NCBI GenBank assembly: GCA_900751995.1
Contig: CAADTP010000026.1
Span: 1 to 60,893 of the forward strand
Source of the DNA: Lachnospiraceae bacterium
Lineage (GTDB): Bacteria; Bacillota; Clostridia; Lachnospirales; Lachnospiraceae
DNA length: 60,893 nucleotides
Direction of reading: 5' to 3'
Position 1 is the first letter of the stretch, and every line of letters begins with the position of its first letter. Under the pieces are notes generated by a model, which worked only from the letters and a program-made list of their open reading frames with translations, searched no databases and was not told where the DNA came from. A program made the translations under genes and the position numbers. This document shows positions 33,799-40,965 of the stretch, piece after piece.

Positions 33799-33854
33799 AT
33801 CAGAAACTCCCTCATATATCAGAAAAAAACTGATATGTGAGGGAGTTTTTTTGC
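33799..33854 (+). terminator. Terminator of the Rpn gene (copy 2)
   Basis: Same stem as at 32551-32605, with the loop one A longer. Seven T follow. In the reverse direction it could also stop leftward transcripts leaving the recombinase cassette. Confidence 0.88.
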
Positions 33855-33893
33855 TTAAAAAACGGCTTATTTATTTAGATTATAGTTAGTAAA

Positions 33894-33916
33894 TTTCACA
33901 GAGCACAATACTATGT
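33894..33916. repeat. Left inverted repeat of the recombinase cassette
   Basis: 23 bp; reading TTTCACAGAG, then centre CACAATA (33904-33910), then CTATGT. Reverse-complemented, it matches 35373-35395 at 21 of 23 positions, including 14 consecutive bases (AGTATTGTGCTCTG). The arms-plus-7-bp-centre layout is that of a tyrosine recombinase core site. Confidence 0.82.
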
Positions 33917-33923
33917 TTCTATA

Positions 33924-33952
33924 AAAATACCATAAATTTTTCGGAAATTCAA
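33924..33952 (-). promoter_or_regulatory. Outward-facing promoter at the left end of the cassette
   Basis: Minus strand: TTGAAT (33947-33952), a 17-bp spacer and TATTTT (33924-33929) with an extended -10 TGG (33930-33932). Transcription would begin near 33917, at the edge of the left inverted repeat, and run out of the cassette. After inversion the same promoter would face the pilus operon. Confidence 0.62.
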
Positions 33953-34032
33953 GGTGCAAGTTCCTGAAAACCGGCTTTTTTATCGTGGTTTTTCGCCATA
34001 TTTTACGGATAATATAGGGCGCAAATATTGTG

Positions 34033-34076
34033 GTGTCCGAAAAAGGACACTATTCGCCGTCAGTGTCATCGTCAGA
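34033..34076. other. Hairpin and CGTCA repeats left of the recombinase gene
   Basis: GTGTCC-GAAAAA-GGACAC (34033-34050) is a perfect hairpin. CCGTCAG (34057) and TCGTCAGA (34069) follow, and similar CCGTCAAA, CCGTCAGA and CCGTTAAA lie at 35308, 35321 and 35339 beyond the gene. They are in the same orientation and near both ends, as expected for arm-type sites of an integrase. Confidence 0.4.
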
Positions 34077-34151
34077 GGATAAAAGACCGGCGGATAAAAA
34101 CTCTTATTTGTGAACAGACTATAAGATTCAGCATAACAGGAGGAAAGATCA

Positions 34152-35294
34152 ATGAGCAGAAAAGGAGAAAACATTTACAAAAGAAAAGACGGACGATGGG
34201 AAGCCAGATATATCAAAGAGCATCGGATAAACGGAAGGATACACTATGGCTACTGTTACGGAAAAACATATCATGAAGCCAGAGATAAGGTCAATCAGGC
34301 ACGTTATGCGCTGATGAATGATCAGCTTCTGCCCGTGAGAGGAAAACGGAATCGCTTTGCAGATTACTGTAATGAATGGCTGTATCTGAAACGAAGCAGC
34401 GTGAAACCATCCACTTTTGTAAAATATACAACGATCCTGGAAAAATATATCAAGCCTGATCTCGGGCAGTATTTTTCCGAGGCTGTTTCAGAAATACTTG
34501 TAGAACAATTCAGCTACAGGCTTATCCATGAAAGAGGATTGTCACCAAAAACAGTGCGGGATATCCTTTCCGTGCTGCATTCCATTCTGAATTATACAAC
34601 AAAGCAGAATCCACTGGCAAAACCGGTGGATATCGTATACCCCAGGCAGGATCGAAAAGAAATGCGTGTGCTGACCTGTGAAGAACAGAAAAGGTTTACG
34701 GAATATCTTTTACAGGACATGGATCCGTGTAAATTTGGGGTTTTGCTGGCATTGTTGACAGGATTGCGGATCGGAGAAGTATGTGCTCTGAAATGGGAAG
34801 ATATTTCTCTGGAAAATAAAGTCATCTTTGTACGTCATACCATGCAGCGCCTGAAAAATCTCAATCCTGCAAGTGAAGAAAGGACCCGGATCATAACCGG
34901 GGTTCCTAAAAGTGGAAGGTCGGTAAGGATAATCCCCATGAACCAGGATATTGAAAAGCTCTGTAACAAATGGAGAGCAGATGATCTGGAAGCATATGTT
35001 CTGACCGGAAAAGCAGGGTATTTCCTGGAGCCCAGAACCCTGCAGTATCGCATGAGGCAATATACGAAAGATTGTAATCTGAAAAATGTTCATTTCCATA
35101 CTTTGCGGCATAGTTTTGCGACACGGTGTGTGGAGGCCGGATTTGAGATCCGCAGTCTTTCGGAGATCCTGGGGCACTCCAGCACACGGATCACACTGGA
35201 ATGTTATGTACATTCATCCATGAATCTGAAACGTAAAAATATGGAAAAACTGAAGATCGCAGATACCGTGGAAAAAGAATTTCCGGGAGCCTGA
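34152..35294 (+). CDS. Tyrosine recombinase (phage-integrase family), candidate DNA invertase
   Basis: A 380-residue tyrosine recombinase. It has an N-terminal AP2-like arm-binding domain (about 1-60, KRKDGRWEARYI), a SAM-like core-binding domain (about 70-165) and a catalytic domain with Arg in LTGLRIGE (about 206), His-x-x-Arg in HTLRHSF (about 317-320), His in LGHSS (about 342) and the nucleophile Tyr in YVHSS (about 352). The length is typical of Gram-positive element integrases. It sits alone between 23-bp inverted repeats, with no excisionase, replication or transfer genes, so it is more likely a site-specific invertase than part of an integrated element. AGGAGG precedes the ATG. Confidence 0.9.
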   Translation: MSRKGENIYKRKDGRWEARYIKEHRINGRIHYGYCYGKTYHEARDKVNQARYALMNDQLLPVRGKRNRFADYCNEWLYLKRSSVKPSTFVKYTTILEKYIKPDLGQYFSEAVSEILVEQFSYRLIHERGLSPKTVRDILSVLHSILNYTTKQNPLAKPVDIVYPRQDRKEMRVLTCEEQKRFTEYLLQDMDPCKFGVLLALLTGLRIGEVCALKWEDISLENKVIFVRHTMQRLKNLNPASEERTRIITGVPKSGRSVRIIPMNQDIEKLCNKWRADDLEAYVLTGKAGYFLEPRTLQYRMRQYTKDCNLKNVHFHTLRHSFATRCVEAGFEIRSLSEILGHSSTRITLECYVHSSMNLKRKNMEKLKIADTVEKEFPGA

Positions 35295-35372
35295 GTTTTT
35301 TTATAAACCGTCAAAAACCGCCGTCAGAGAAGAAAGAACCGTTAAATTTACACGGATCGCAGGGAATCTTTC

Positions 35373-35395
35373 ACAGAGTATTGTGCTCTGCGAAA
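35373..35395. repeat. Right inverted repeat of the recombinase cassette
   Basis: The partner of 33894-33916. The full dyad here is TTTCACAGAG-TATTGTG-CTCTGCGAAA (35369-35395): two inverted 10-bp arms around a 7-bp centre at 35379-35385. That centre is the exact reverse complement of the left site's centre. It lies 80 bp before the first pilus gene. Confidence 0.82.
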
Positions 35396-35475
35396 GAGCA
35401 GAAATACCGGCATGGACATGTAATGAGCAGTGCCTGTTTTTGACTGCCATAGCATACAAGAAGGAGGTTTGAAGT

Positions 35476-37278
35476 ATGATACATAATCATTCATCTGGAA
35501 AACACCGTCTGTGGAGGAAGGTCCTCTCAGTCTGTATTGCGTTTGCAATGATCTGCAGTGTTTCCATCTCAGCGTTTGCGGTAGAGGCCAGCAGTGAAAC
35601 AGCCAATGAAAATATTGAAACAGTACAGTCCGGATCCGCAGAGGAAGCAGAAGAGCTGACAGCCACAGAAGCGGAAAATGATCAGTCGGTGGATGAATTA
35701 CAACCGGAAGAACCTGCGGTGACAACCGGAGATGAAAATACAGAGGAACCGACAGATGTTATCGAAGCTCCATCTGAGGATCCGGAGCAGCCGGAAGAGC
35801 CATCCGTAGAGCCTGGCGAAGAGCCAATCCAGCCAGCAGATCCGACCGTGACCGAACAGCCGGAGGAGCCGACCGTGACCGAACAGCCCGAAGAACCAGC
35901 TGCGACACCGGCGGGAGATGCAGATGCATCGGTAGATGAGGTGCAGGATGTGGAGCTGGAAGCGCAGGCGGATGCACAGACAGTACAGGATATAGAGCAG
36001 AAGCAAGATCCGGTAGCGGTGCAGGAACGAAGGGGTAGTTATAAAAACTATACCGGAATAGCAGCTATCTATTATCTGGCTACACCAGATGGCATTCCGG
36101 AAAGTAATGATACCCAATATTGGGCACCAGAATCAGACAAGAGCAAATTATTTGGAAAAATTAATACTAAGGGGGCAAAATGGGAAAAGGTTGATAACAA
36201 GGATAAAAATATTAGGGAAAATGTGAGCAATCATGTTAGTACATGGCCAGATGAAACTGCAGGATCTTCATGGATTGTAAAAAGAAGCGATTCAAGTGGA
36301 AATGTGGATGGAAAAACATATTTTAATTATATTTTGGATTCTATTTGGAAAGATTATAAAGGTAATCTGGAAAAGAAATTGGGAATAACAGATTTAAAAA
36401 AAGAAGATGTGACAGAAATTACATTAAAACCATTCAAAATTTCAAGAGATAACAGCACAACATCAGTGCAGAAGTATCATATTGACTGTACGATTGATAT
36501 TGTATGTAAAAAAACTTTTACTGCAAAATTCTGGATTAAAAGTCCGGAGGCGTCAGGATATGATCTGTCCGATGCAAAAGATTATATAAGAGGAAGAAAT
36601 GTTGAAACAACAGAAAAACCTACAATAGGCAGTAAAAAAGTTATCAATGGAATAACATATGTTCTGGATGGTTGGTATCCGGAAAATGATGGCGGAGGAG
36701 CATGTGGAGATCAGAAAATTACAACCTGGCCATATCGTCCAACTGATACAGAGTTAGCAGATGGTACCGTAAATTTTTATGCTCACTATATACCGCTTTA
36801 TACAACTGTAAATATTAAAAAAATTGTAACCGGAAATATGGGGGATAAGAGCAAAGCGTTCCACTTCAAAGTTTTTGTAGTAAATGGAAATATTAGTCTT
36901 CCATTTAACATCGATGAGACACAGTGTAGTGGTTCAGCGGAAATCACATTGTCGGATAACCAGACAAAAATGCTGACAAAGGTTCCAGTTGGAGCAACGG
37001 TGACAATTACAGAGGATGATTATAGCAACAGTAGATATGAAACTTCTTATACAATAAACAATTCTGTTTCTGCTAAAGGCAACATTGCGACAATATCCAG
37101 TATTCAGCAATTGAATGAGGATGAAAATACCGCACATGAAGTTACCTTTACCAACAACAAAGACGCAATCCCGGACACTGGGTTGGATTTCAATACAACA
37201 CCATACATTCTGGCATTAGGTATCGTAGCTGCCGGAGCAGGTGTGCTGTTATTCGGGCGCAGGAAGCGTTGGAGTTGA
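35476..37278 (+). CDS. Sortase-anchored surface adhesin, probable pilus tip protein (Cpa position)
   Basis: A 600-residue cell-wall protein. A signal peptide (about 14-36) is followed by a Glu/Pro/Thr-rich low-complexity region (about 37-190) with TVTEQPEEP repeats, an unrecognised domain (about 195-350), an InlB-like/beta-grasp stretch around DGWYPEN, and an FctA-like isopeptide domain (about 445-570). It ends with a sorting signal: IPDTG, hydrophobic helix, RRKRW. No Cys-Gln thioester motif like that of Cpa is obvious. The middle third is noticeably richer in AAA/ATT codons than neighbours, suggesting exchange. First gene of the pilus operon; AAGGAGGT precedes the ATG. Confidence 0.85.
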   Translation: MIHNHSSGKHRLWRKVLSVCIAFAMICSVSISAFAVEASSETANENIETVQSGSAEEAEELTATEAENDQSVDELQPEEPAVTTGDENTEEPTDVIEAPSEDPEQPEEPSVEPGEEPIQPADPTVTEQPEEPTVTEQPEEPAATPAGDADASVDEVQDVELEAQADAQTVQDIEQKQDPVAVQERRGSYKNYTGIAAIYYLATPDGIPESNDTQYWAPESDKSKLFGKINTKGAKWEKVDNKDKNIRENVSNHVSTWPDETAGSSWIVKRSDSSGNVDGKTYFNYILDSIWKDYKGNLEKKLGITDLKKEDVTEITLKPFKISRDNSTTSVQKYHIDCTIDIVCKKTFTAKFWIKSPEASGYDLSDAKDYIRGRNVETTEKPTIGSKKVINGITYVLDGWYPENDGGGACGDQKITTWPYRPTDTELADGTVNFYAHYIPLYTTVNIKKIVTGNMGDKSKAFHFKVFVVNGNISLPFNIDETQCSGSAEITLSDNQTKMLTKVPVGATVTITEDDYSNSRYETSYTINNSVSAKGNIATISSIQQLNEDENTAHEVTFTNNKDAIPDTGLDFNTTPYILALGIVAAGAGVLLFGRRKRWS

Positions 37279-37289
37279 AGGCGGTTGTG

Positions 37290-37619
37290 ATGAAGAAGAA
37301 ACGGTCAGGAAAAAAAGGAAGCCGCAATGCTGGAGCAGAGCGGTTTCCGCAGACAGAGGCGTTAAATCATGAGCACGAAAAGCTGAAGGAGTGGTTCCGG
37401 GCGGTCAGGTTTCGGAAAGTGCTGTTTGGCGGAGTGGATGAAATTCATCTCTGGAAAAAGCTGGAAGAGCTGAATCAGATTTATGAAATATCCTTAAGCG
37501 CCGAACGTGCACGGTACGATGCACTGATCGCTGACCATCAGAAAAGCTGTGATGCCATGATTCGCAAATATAAGGAACTTGCTGAAAGAGGGACTACCGG
37601 ACAGGATACAAATGTCTGA
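37290..37619 (+). CDS. Small basic coiled-coil protein of the pilus operon, unknown function
   Basis: 109 residues from ATG 37290 (an in-frame TTG at 37269 would add seven). It has a Lys/Arg-rich start, then helical segments with KVLFGGVDEIHLWKKLEELNQIYE and ERARYDALI. The FGGxDExxxWxKLxxLxxxYE pattern faintly recalls the N-terminal part of DivIVA, but I would not assign it. No signal peptide is present, so it is probably cytoplasmic. It lies between the tip adhesin and the SipA-like gene, where the streptococcal locus has nothing equivalent. Confidence 0.7.
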   Translation: MKKKRSGKKGSRNAGAERFPQTEALNHEHEKLKEWFRAVRFRKVLFGGVDEIHLWKKLEELNQIYEISLSAERARYDALIADHQKSCDAMIRKYKELAERGTTGQDTNV

Positions 37620-37661
37620 TCTGTTCACAGGATATAGTTCCAGAGAAGAGGTGCGGAGGTG

Positions 37662-38207
37662 ATGCGTGCTGAAAAAGATCAAACCTGTTCTCAGACAATC
37701 CGAAAAAGAAGATATTCTACAGAAATAAAGGAAGGCTACATCCGTCTTTTCTGGCGGATCGTGTTGATCGTGGCCGTTGGCTGGCTGCTGTTTACACAGG
37801 TTTTTCTTATAGGCCAGGCACCGGATAATGAAATGTTCCCGGCAGTGGAAGCCGGAGATCTTCTCATCGGTTATCGGCTGGAACAGAATCTTGAAAAAGA
37901 AGATGTTGTCGTGTATGAAGCCGACGGCAAAACTCACGTAGGGCGTATCCTGGGATGCGAAACCGACGTGATCACAATGGATGACACAGGAACGCTCCTC
38001 GTAAACGGAACAGCCCAGACAGGAGAAATTGCATTTCCTACATATGCAAAAGAAGGGATCACATATCCCTATACAGTTCCGGAAGGCAGTGTATTTATTC
38101 TGGGAGATTACCGAACCCATGCAAAAGACAGCCGTGAATTCGGTTCCATCTCCACGGAGGATGTAAAAGCAAAAGTGATCACTATACTTCGAAGAAGGGA
38201 ACTGTAA
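37662..38207 (+). CDS. Signal peptidase I-like pilus assembly protein (SipA-like, catalytic dyad absent)
   Basis: 181 residues with one N-terminal membrane helix (about 31-52) and the S26 signal peptidase fold: GQAPDNEMFPAVEAGDLL, EDVVVYEADGKTHVGRILG and FILGDYRTHAKDSREFG are boxes B to E. The catalytic serine of the SMxP motif is glutamate (E57, in NEMFP), and the catalytic lysine of the KR motif is glycine (G94, in HVGRI). S. pyogenes SipA, needed for pilus polymerisation, also lacks the Ser-Lys dyad. The same gene position next to an FctA-like pilin supports a non-proteolytic assembly role. ATG 37662 follows GGAGGT. Confidence 0.85.
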   Translation: MRAEKDQTCSQTIRKRRYSTEIKEGYIRLFWRIVLIVAVGWLLFTQVFLIGQAPDNEMFPAVEAGDLLIGYRLEQNLEKEDVVVYEADGKTHVGRILGCETDVITMDDTGTLLVNGTAQTGEIAFPTYAKEGITYPYTVPEGSVFILGDYRTHAKDSREFGSISTEDVKAKVITILRRREL

Positions 38208-38218
38208 AAAAAGTAACT

Positions 38219-38281
38219 GTTCTCCCATTTTCAGGGGAACATCACAGTCAAAATGTATAAGCTGCTTTTTATGAGCTTATA
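38219..38281 (+). promoter_or_regulatory. Paired hairpins ahead of the major pilin
   Basis: GTTCTCCC/GGGGAAC (38219-38240) and TATAAGCT/AGCTTATA (38256-38281) lie in the 105-bp gap before the major pilin. Neither is followed by a good T-run. They may protect the pilin mRNA or end part of the upstream transcript, so that pilin exceeds tip protein. Confidence 0.45.
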
Positions 38282-38312
38282 AATAAATTTATATTTCTAG
38301 GAGGATTTTCTT

Positions 38313-39293
38313 ATGAAAAAGACAAAGAAACTGTTAGCATGTTTGATCGCAGCAGCCACCATGCTTACCATGGGAAGTACGGTGTTTGCGGCAGATGCAG
38401 GCACTACGTACACTGACCAGTCAACGGTTACTATTAAGAAAGCTTACAAGCTTACAAATGAGGGAACAACTTCTCCAGCAGAGACTTTCACATTAGTTCA
38501 GGTTGGAGATGGAACAGTAAGAGATAGTGAGGCAACTTCAGCTCCGGCACTTGGAACAATCACAGGTGCTACATTTGCTGAGCAAGCAGCGACTGTTAAT
38601 GGAACACCTGGAGAGATTACAGTTGCACTGCCTACTTATGAACATGTTGGTATTTATGAGTACACATTAAAAGAAAAAGAAGATAATCAGACAGCAGGTG
38701 TTACTTATTACGGAAACGACATTAAACTCGTTGTAACTGTTATTCAGGGAGAGAATGGAAAACTTCGTGTAGCAGCAGTTCATACAGAAGCTGAAGGAGA
38801 AAAATCTGATACATTTACAAATACCTACTCCGCAGGTAAATTAAACATTTCCAAAACAGTTAAAGGTAATCTTGGTGATCAGTCTAAATACTTCGAGTTC
38901 AAAGTAACCTTAACAGGTGAAAAAGGAAAAACATATGCTAGTTCTTATGCTGTATCCGGTGGTAGCAATACAGCAAATCCTACATCCATTGAAATTGGTA
39001 AAGAAATAACATTCTTATTGAAACATGGCGAGACAATCAGCATTGCTAACCTTCCATATGGAGTATCCTATACTGTTACCGAGACAGCAGCAGATGGCTA
39101 CACAACAACAAAGAGCGGTGACACAGGTAGTGTAAACGCAGATAATCAGACAGCAGCATTCGAAAACAGTAGAAACGGTGAAGTTGACACTGGCGTCAAC
39201 CTCACAACTCTCCCATACATCCTCGTATTCGCAGGCGTGATCGTAATCGCAGGTGCAGCATTCATCACCAGAAGACGTAAATACGAAGACTAA
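38313..39293 (+). CDS. fctA: Major pilin subunit, FctA-like, sortase-polymerised
   Basis: A 326-residue pilus backbone protein: signal peptide (1-27), two Ig-like domains (about 35-170 and 175-285), sorting signal EVDTG, hydrophobic helix and RRRKYED tail. Each domain shows the residues of an intramolecular Lys-Asn isopeptide bond with a catalytic Glu. Domain 1 has TIKK (Lys near 42), YEYTLKEKED and FTNTYS; domain 2 has LNISKTVKGN, TVTETAADGY and FENSRN. The order and spacing match S. pyogenes FctA (Spy0128), whose signal is EVPTG. AGGAGG precedes the ATG. Confidence 0.88.
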   Translation: MKKTKKLLACLIAAATMLTMGSTVFAADAGTTYTDQSTVTIKKAYKLTNEGTTSPAETFTLVQVGDGTVRDSEATSAPALGTITGATFAEQAATVNGTPGEITVALPTYEHVGIYEYTLKEKEDNQTAGVTYYGNDIKLVVTVIQGENGKLRVAAVHTEAEGEKSDTFTNTYSAGKLNISKTVKGNLGDQSKYFEFKVTLTGEKGKTYASSYAVSGGSNTANPTSIEIGKEITFLLKHGETISIANLPYGVSYTVTETAADGYTTTKSGDTGSVNADNQTAAFENSRNGEVDTGVNLTTLPYILVFAGVIVIAGAAFITRRRKYED

Positions 39294-39323
39294 TGATCAT
39301 CCAGGCAGCAGAGAGGAGGCAGT

Positions 39324-40097
39324 ATGAACGCATCTAAGTTTTTTCTGAAAGCAGCCAACTCTCTGGTCACTGCCGTTGTAGCATTGTTTCTGATCCTGGC
39401 GGCGGCGTATTCCGGGTATGCACTCTGGGATAACGCACAGGTCTATGGCGCTGTGGACGACATTCAGTCACAGCTCTTAAAACTGAAGCCCGACCCGGAA
39501 CAGAAAGACGGAGGCGCTTCTTTTGAAGAACTCCGAAAGATCAATCCGGACGTTTGTGGATGGATCACACTGGACCATACAAAGATCGACTATCCGATCC
39601 TTCAGGGAGAAGATAACCTGACTTACATCAATACCGATGTATACGGTGATTTTGCTTTGTCAGGAAGCATCTTTCTGGATTCCGGCTGTGACAGGAATTT
39701 TCAGGGGAAATATTCTCTCCTGTATGGTCATCACATGGCAGAGCACAAGATGTTCGGAGATCTGGATCTTTACAGAAAAAAGAAATTTTTTGACAAAAAC
39801 ACCACAGGTACATTGATCCTGCCTGACCGTTCCTACAAGCTGGAAATATTTGCATGTATGCAGGTTTCCGCATCTGAGGATTCTATTTTTGCATCGGGAA
39901 AATGGCAGGCGGACACCAGCGGGCTTGTGGATTTTGTCAGAAAAAACGCGGAACATGTCCATCAGCAGACGATGGATAACATTGGAAAGTCCGAAGATTT
40001 TTCCCAGATACTGGCAATGTCAACCTGCTCTTCGGAATTTACAGATGCAAGAACAGTTCTTCTGGCGGTAATGAAACCTTATTCGCCGGAGACGTAA
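39324..40097 (+). CDS. srtB: Class B sortase, pilus polymerising
   Basis: A 257-residue membrane-bound transpeptidase with an N-terminal helix (about 12-35). The sortase domain has the catalytic His in YGHHM, Cys in MSTCSSEF and Arg in DART. The SrtB-type features CGWITLDHTKIDYPILQ and a long helix before the last strands place it in class B. In the S. pyogenes FCT locus the pilus sortase (SrtC2) is also class B and joins FctA subunits. It follows the pilin by 30 bp. Confidence 0.92.
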   Translation: MNASKFFLKAANSLVTAVVALFLILAAAYSGYALWDNAQVYGAVDDIQSQLLKLKPDPEQKDGGASFEELRKINPDVCGWITLDHTKIDYPILQGEDNLTYINTDVYGDFALSGSIFLDSGCDRNFQGKYSLLYGHHMAEHKMFGDLDLYRKKKFFDKNTTGTLILPDRSYKLEIFACMQVSASEDSIFASGKWQADTSGLVDFVRKNAEHVHQQTMDNIGKSEDFSQILAMSTCSSEFTDARTVLLAVMKPYSPET

Positions 40098-40104
40098 GGA
40101 GGGG

Positions 40105-40890
40105 ATGAAGACGAATATACGAAAATTTCCGGCAGTGCTCCTGCTTGCGGTTCTGTGCCTGACAGTTTTTCCGATTTCAGCTATGGCAGCTGGAGTTGCG
40201 GAAGTAAAGATTCCTGTCAGCGTGGAATTGTCAGGTGAGAAGCCATCTCCGGACGAAACTTATACGATCATTCTTCAGGGTGAGGACGAAGCCCCTATGC
40301 CGGAAGAAAATACGATCACGATCACAGGTGCGGGGAAAGCAGAATTTCCTGCAGTGGAATATGCTGTTCCTGGCGTATACACTTACAGCGTTTCCCAGCA
40401 GCCTGGAAAGCTGGAAAACGGACATTATGACAATACCGTTTATTATGTGAAAGTAACAGTAACGAATGGAGAGTCCGGTGATCTGGAAGCAGTTGTGGCT
40501 GCACATACCGATGCACAGATGAACAGCGAGAAACAGGATATCGGCTTTGTGAATTCCTACGATCCTGTGGATACGCCGACACCTGTACCGGAAAATACAC
40601 CGACACCACTTCCGGAAAAAACTCCGACTGCAGTGCCGACCAGAACTCCGGCAGCGACCATAACGAACACGCCGGTAAAACCTGACAGCAATCTGCCTGC
40701 TTCCGGAACTTCTTCCTATACGGGAACTTCTTCCTATACAGGAAATACAGGTTCCAGTCATGTAAAAGCTATGCCAAAAACAGGAGATAACACAAACATT
40801 GCAAAATGGATCGCAGTGATCTGCGTTTCCGGATGCGTGGTATTACTGGCAGCAGTATTTGTCAGAAGAAAAAAGAAAACGGATAAATAA
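40105..40890 (+). CDS. Minor pilin / cell-wall anchor subunit, FctB-like
   Basis: A 261-residue surface protein: signal peptide (1-28), one FctA-like Ig domain (about 30-155, with VYTYSVSQQPG and FVNSYDP as the isopeptide Glu/Asn regions), a Pro/Thr-rich stalk with TPTP repeats and a SYTGTSSYTG duplication (about 160-225), then the sorting signal MPKTGD, hydrophobic helix and RRKKKTDK. The Pro-rich stalk and last-gene position match FctB, the base subunit that ties the pilus to the wall. It starts seven bases after the sortase stop. Confidence 0.85.
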   Translation: MKTNIRKFPAVLLLAVLCLTVFPISAMAAGVAEVKIPVSVELSGEKPSPDETYTIILQGEDEAPMPEENTITITGAGKAEFPAVEYAVPGVYTYSVSQQPGKLENGHYDNTVYYVKVTVTNGESGDLEAVVAAHTDAQMNSEKQDIGFVNSYDPVDTPTPVPENTPTPLPEKTPTAVPTRTPAATITNTPVKPDSNLPASGTSSYTGTSSYTGNTGSSHVKAMPKTGDNTNIAKWIAVICVSGCVVLLAAVFVRRKKKTDK

Positions 40891-40902
40891 CAGGATCCGG
40901 AC

Positions 40903-40943
40903 AGCGGTGCGGCAGGAAAAATTTCTACCGCATCGCTTTTTTT
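40903..40943 (+). terminator. Terminator of the pilus operon
   Basis: AGCGGTGCGGCAG pairs with CTACCGCATCGCT (two G-U pairs), followed by seven T. The next gene's ATG is 23 bp further on, so some read-through could feed it. Confidence 0.85.
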
Positions 40944-40965
40944 GACGAAATGTGAGGGACAGAGG

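Noticed and set aside
33894..35395. Reading the recombinase repeats as attL/attR of an integrated element
   Set aside because: Attachment sites of an integrated element are direct repeats; these are inverted. The segment holds no cargo, excisionase or transfer genes.
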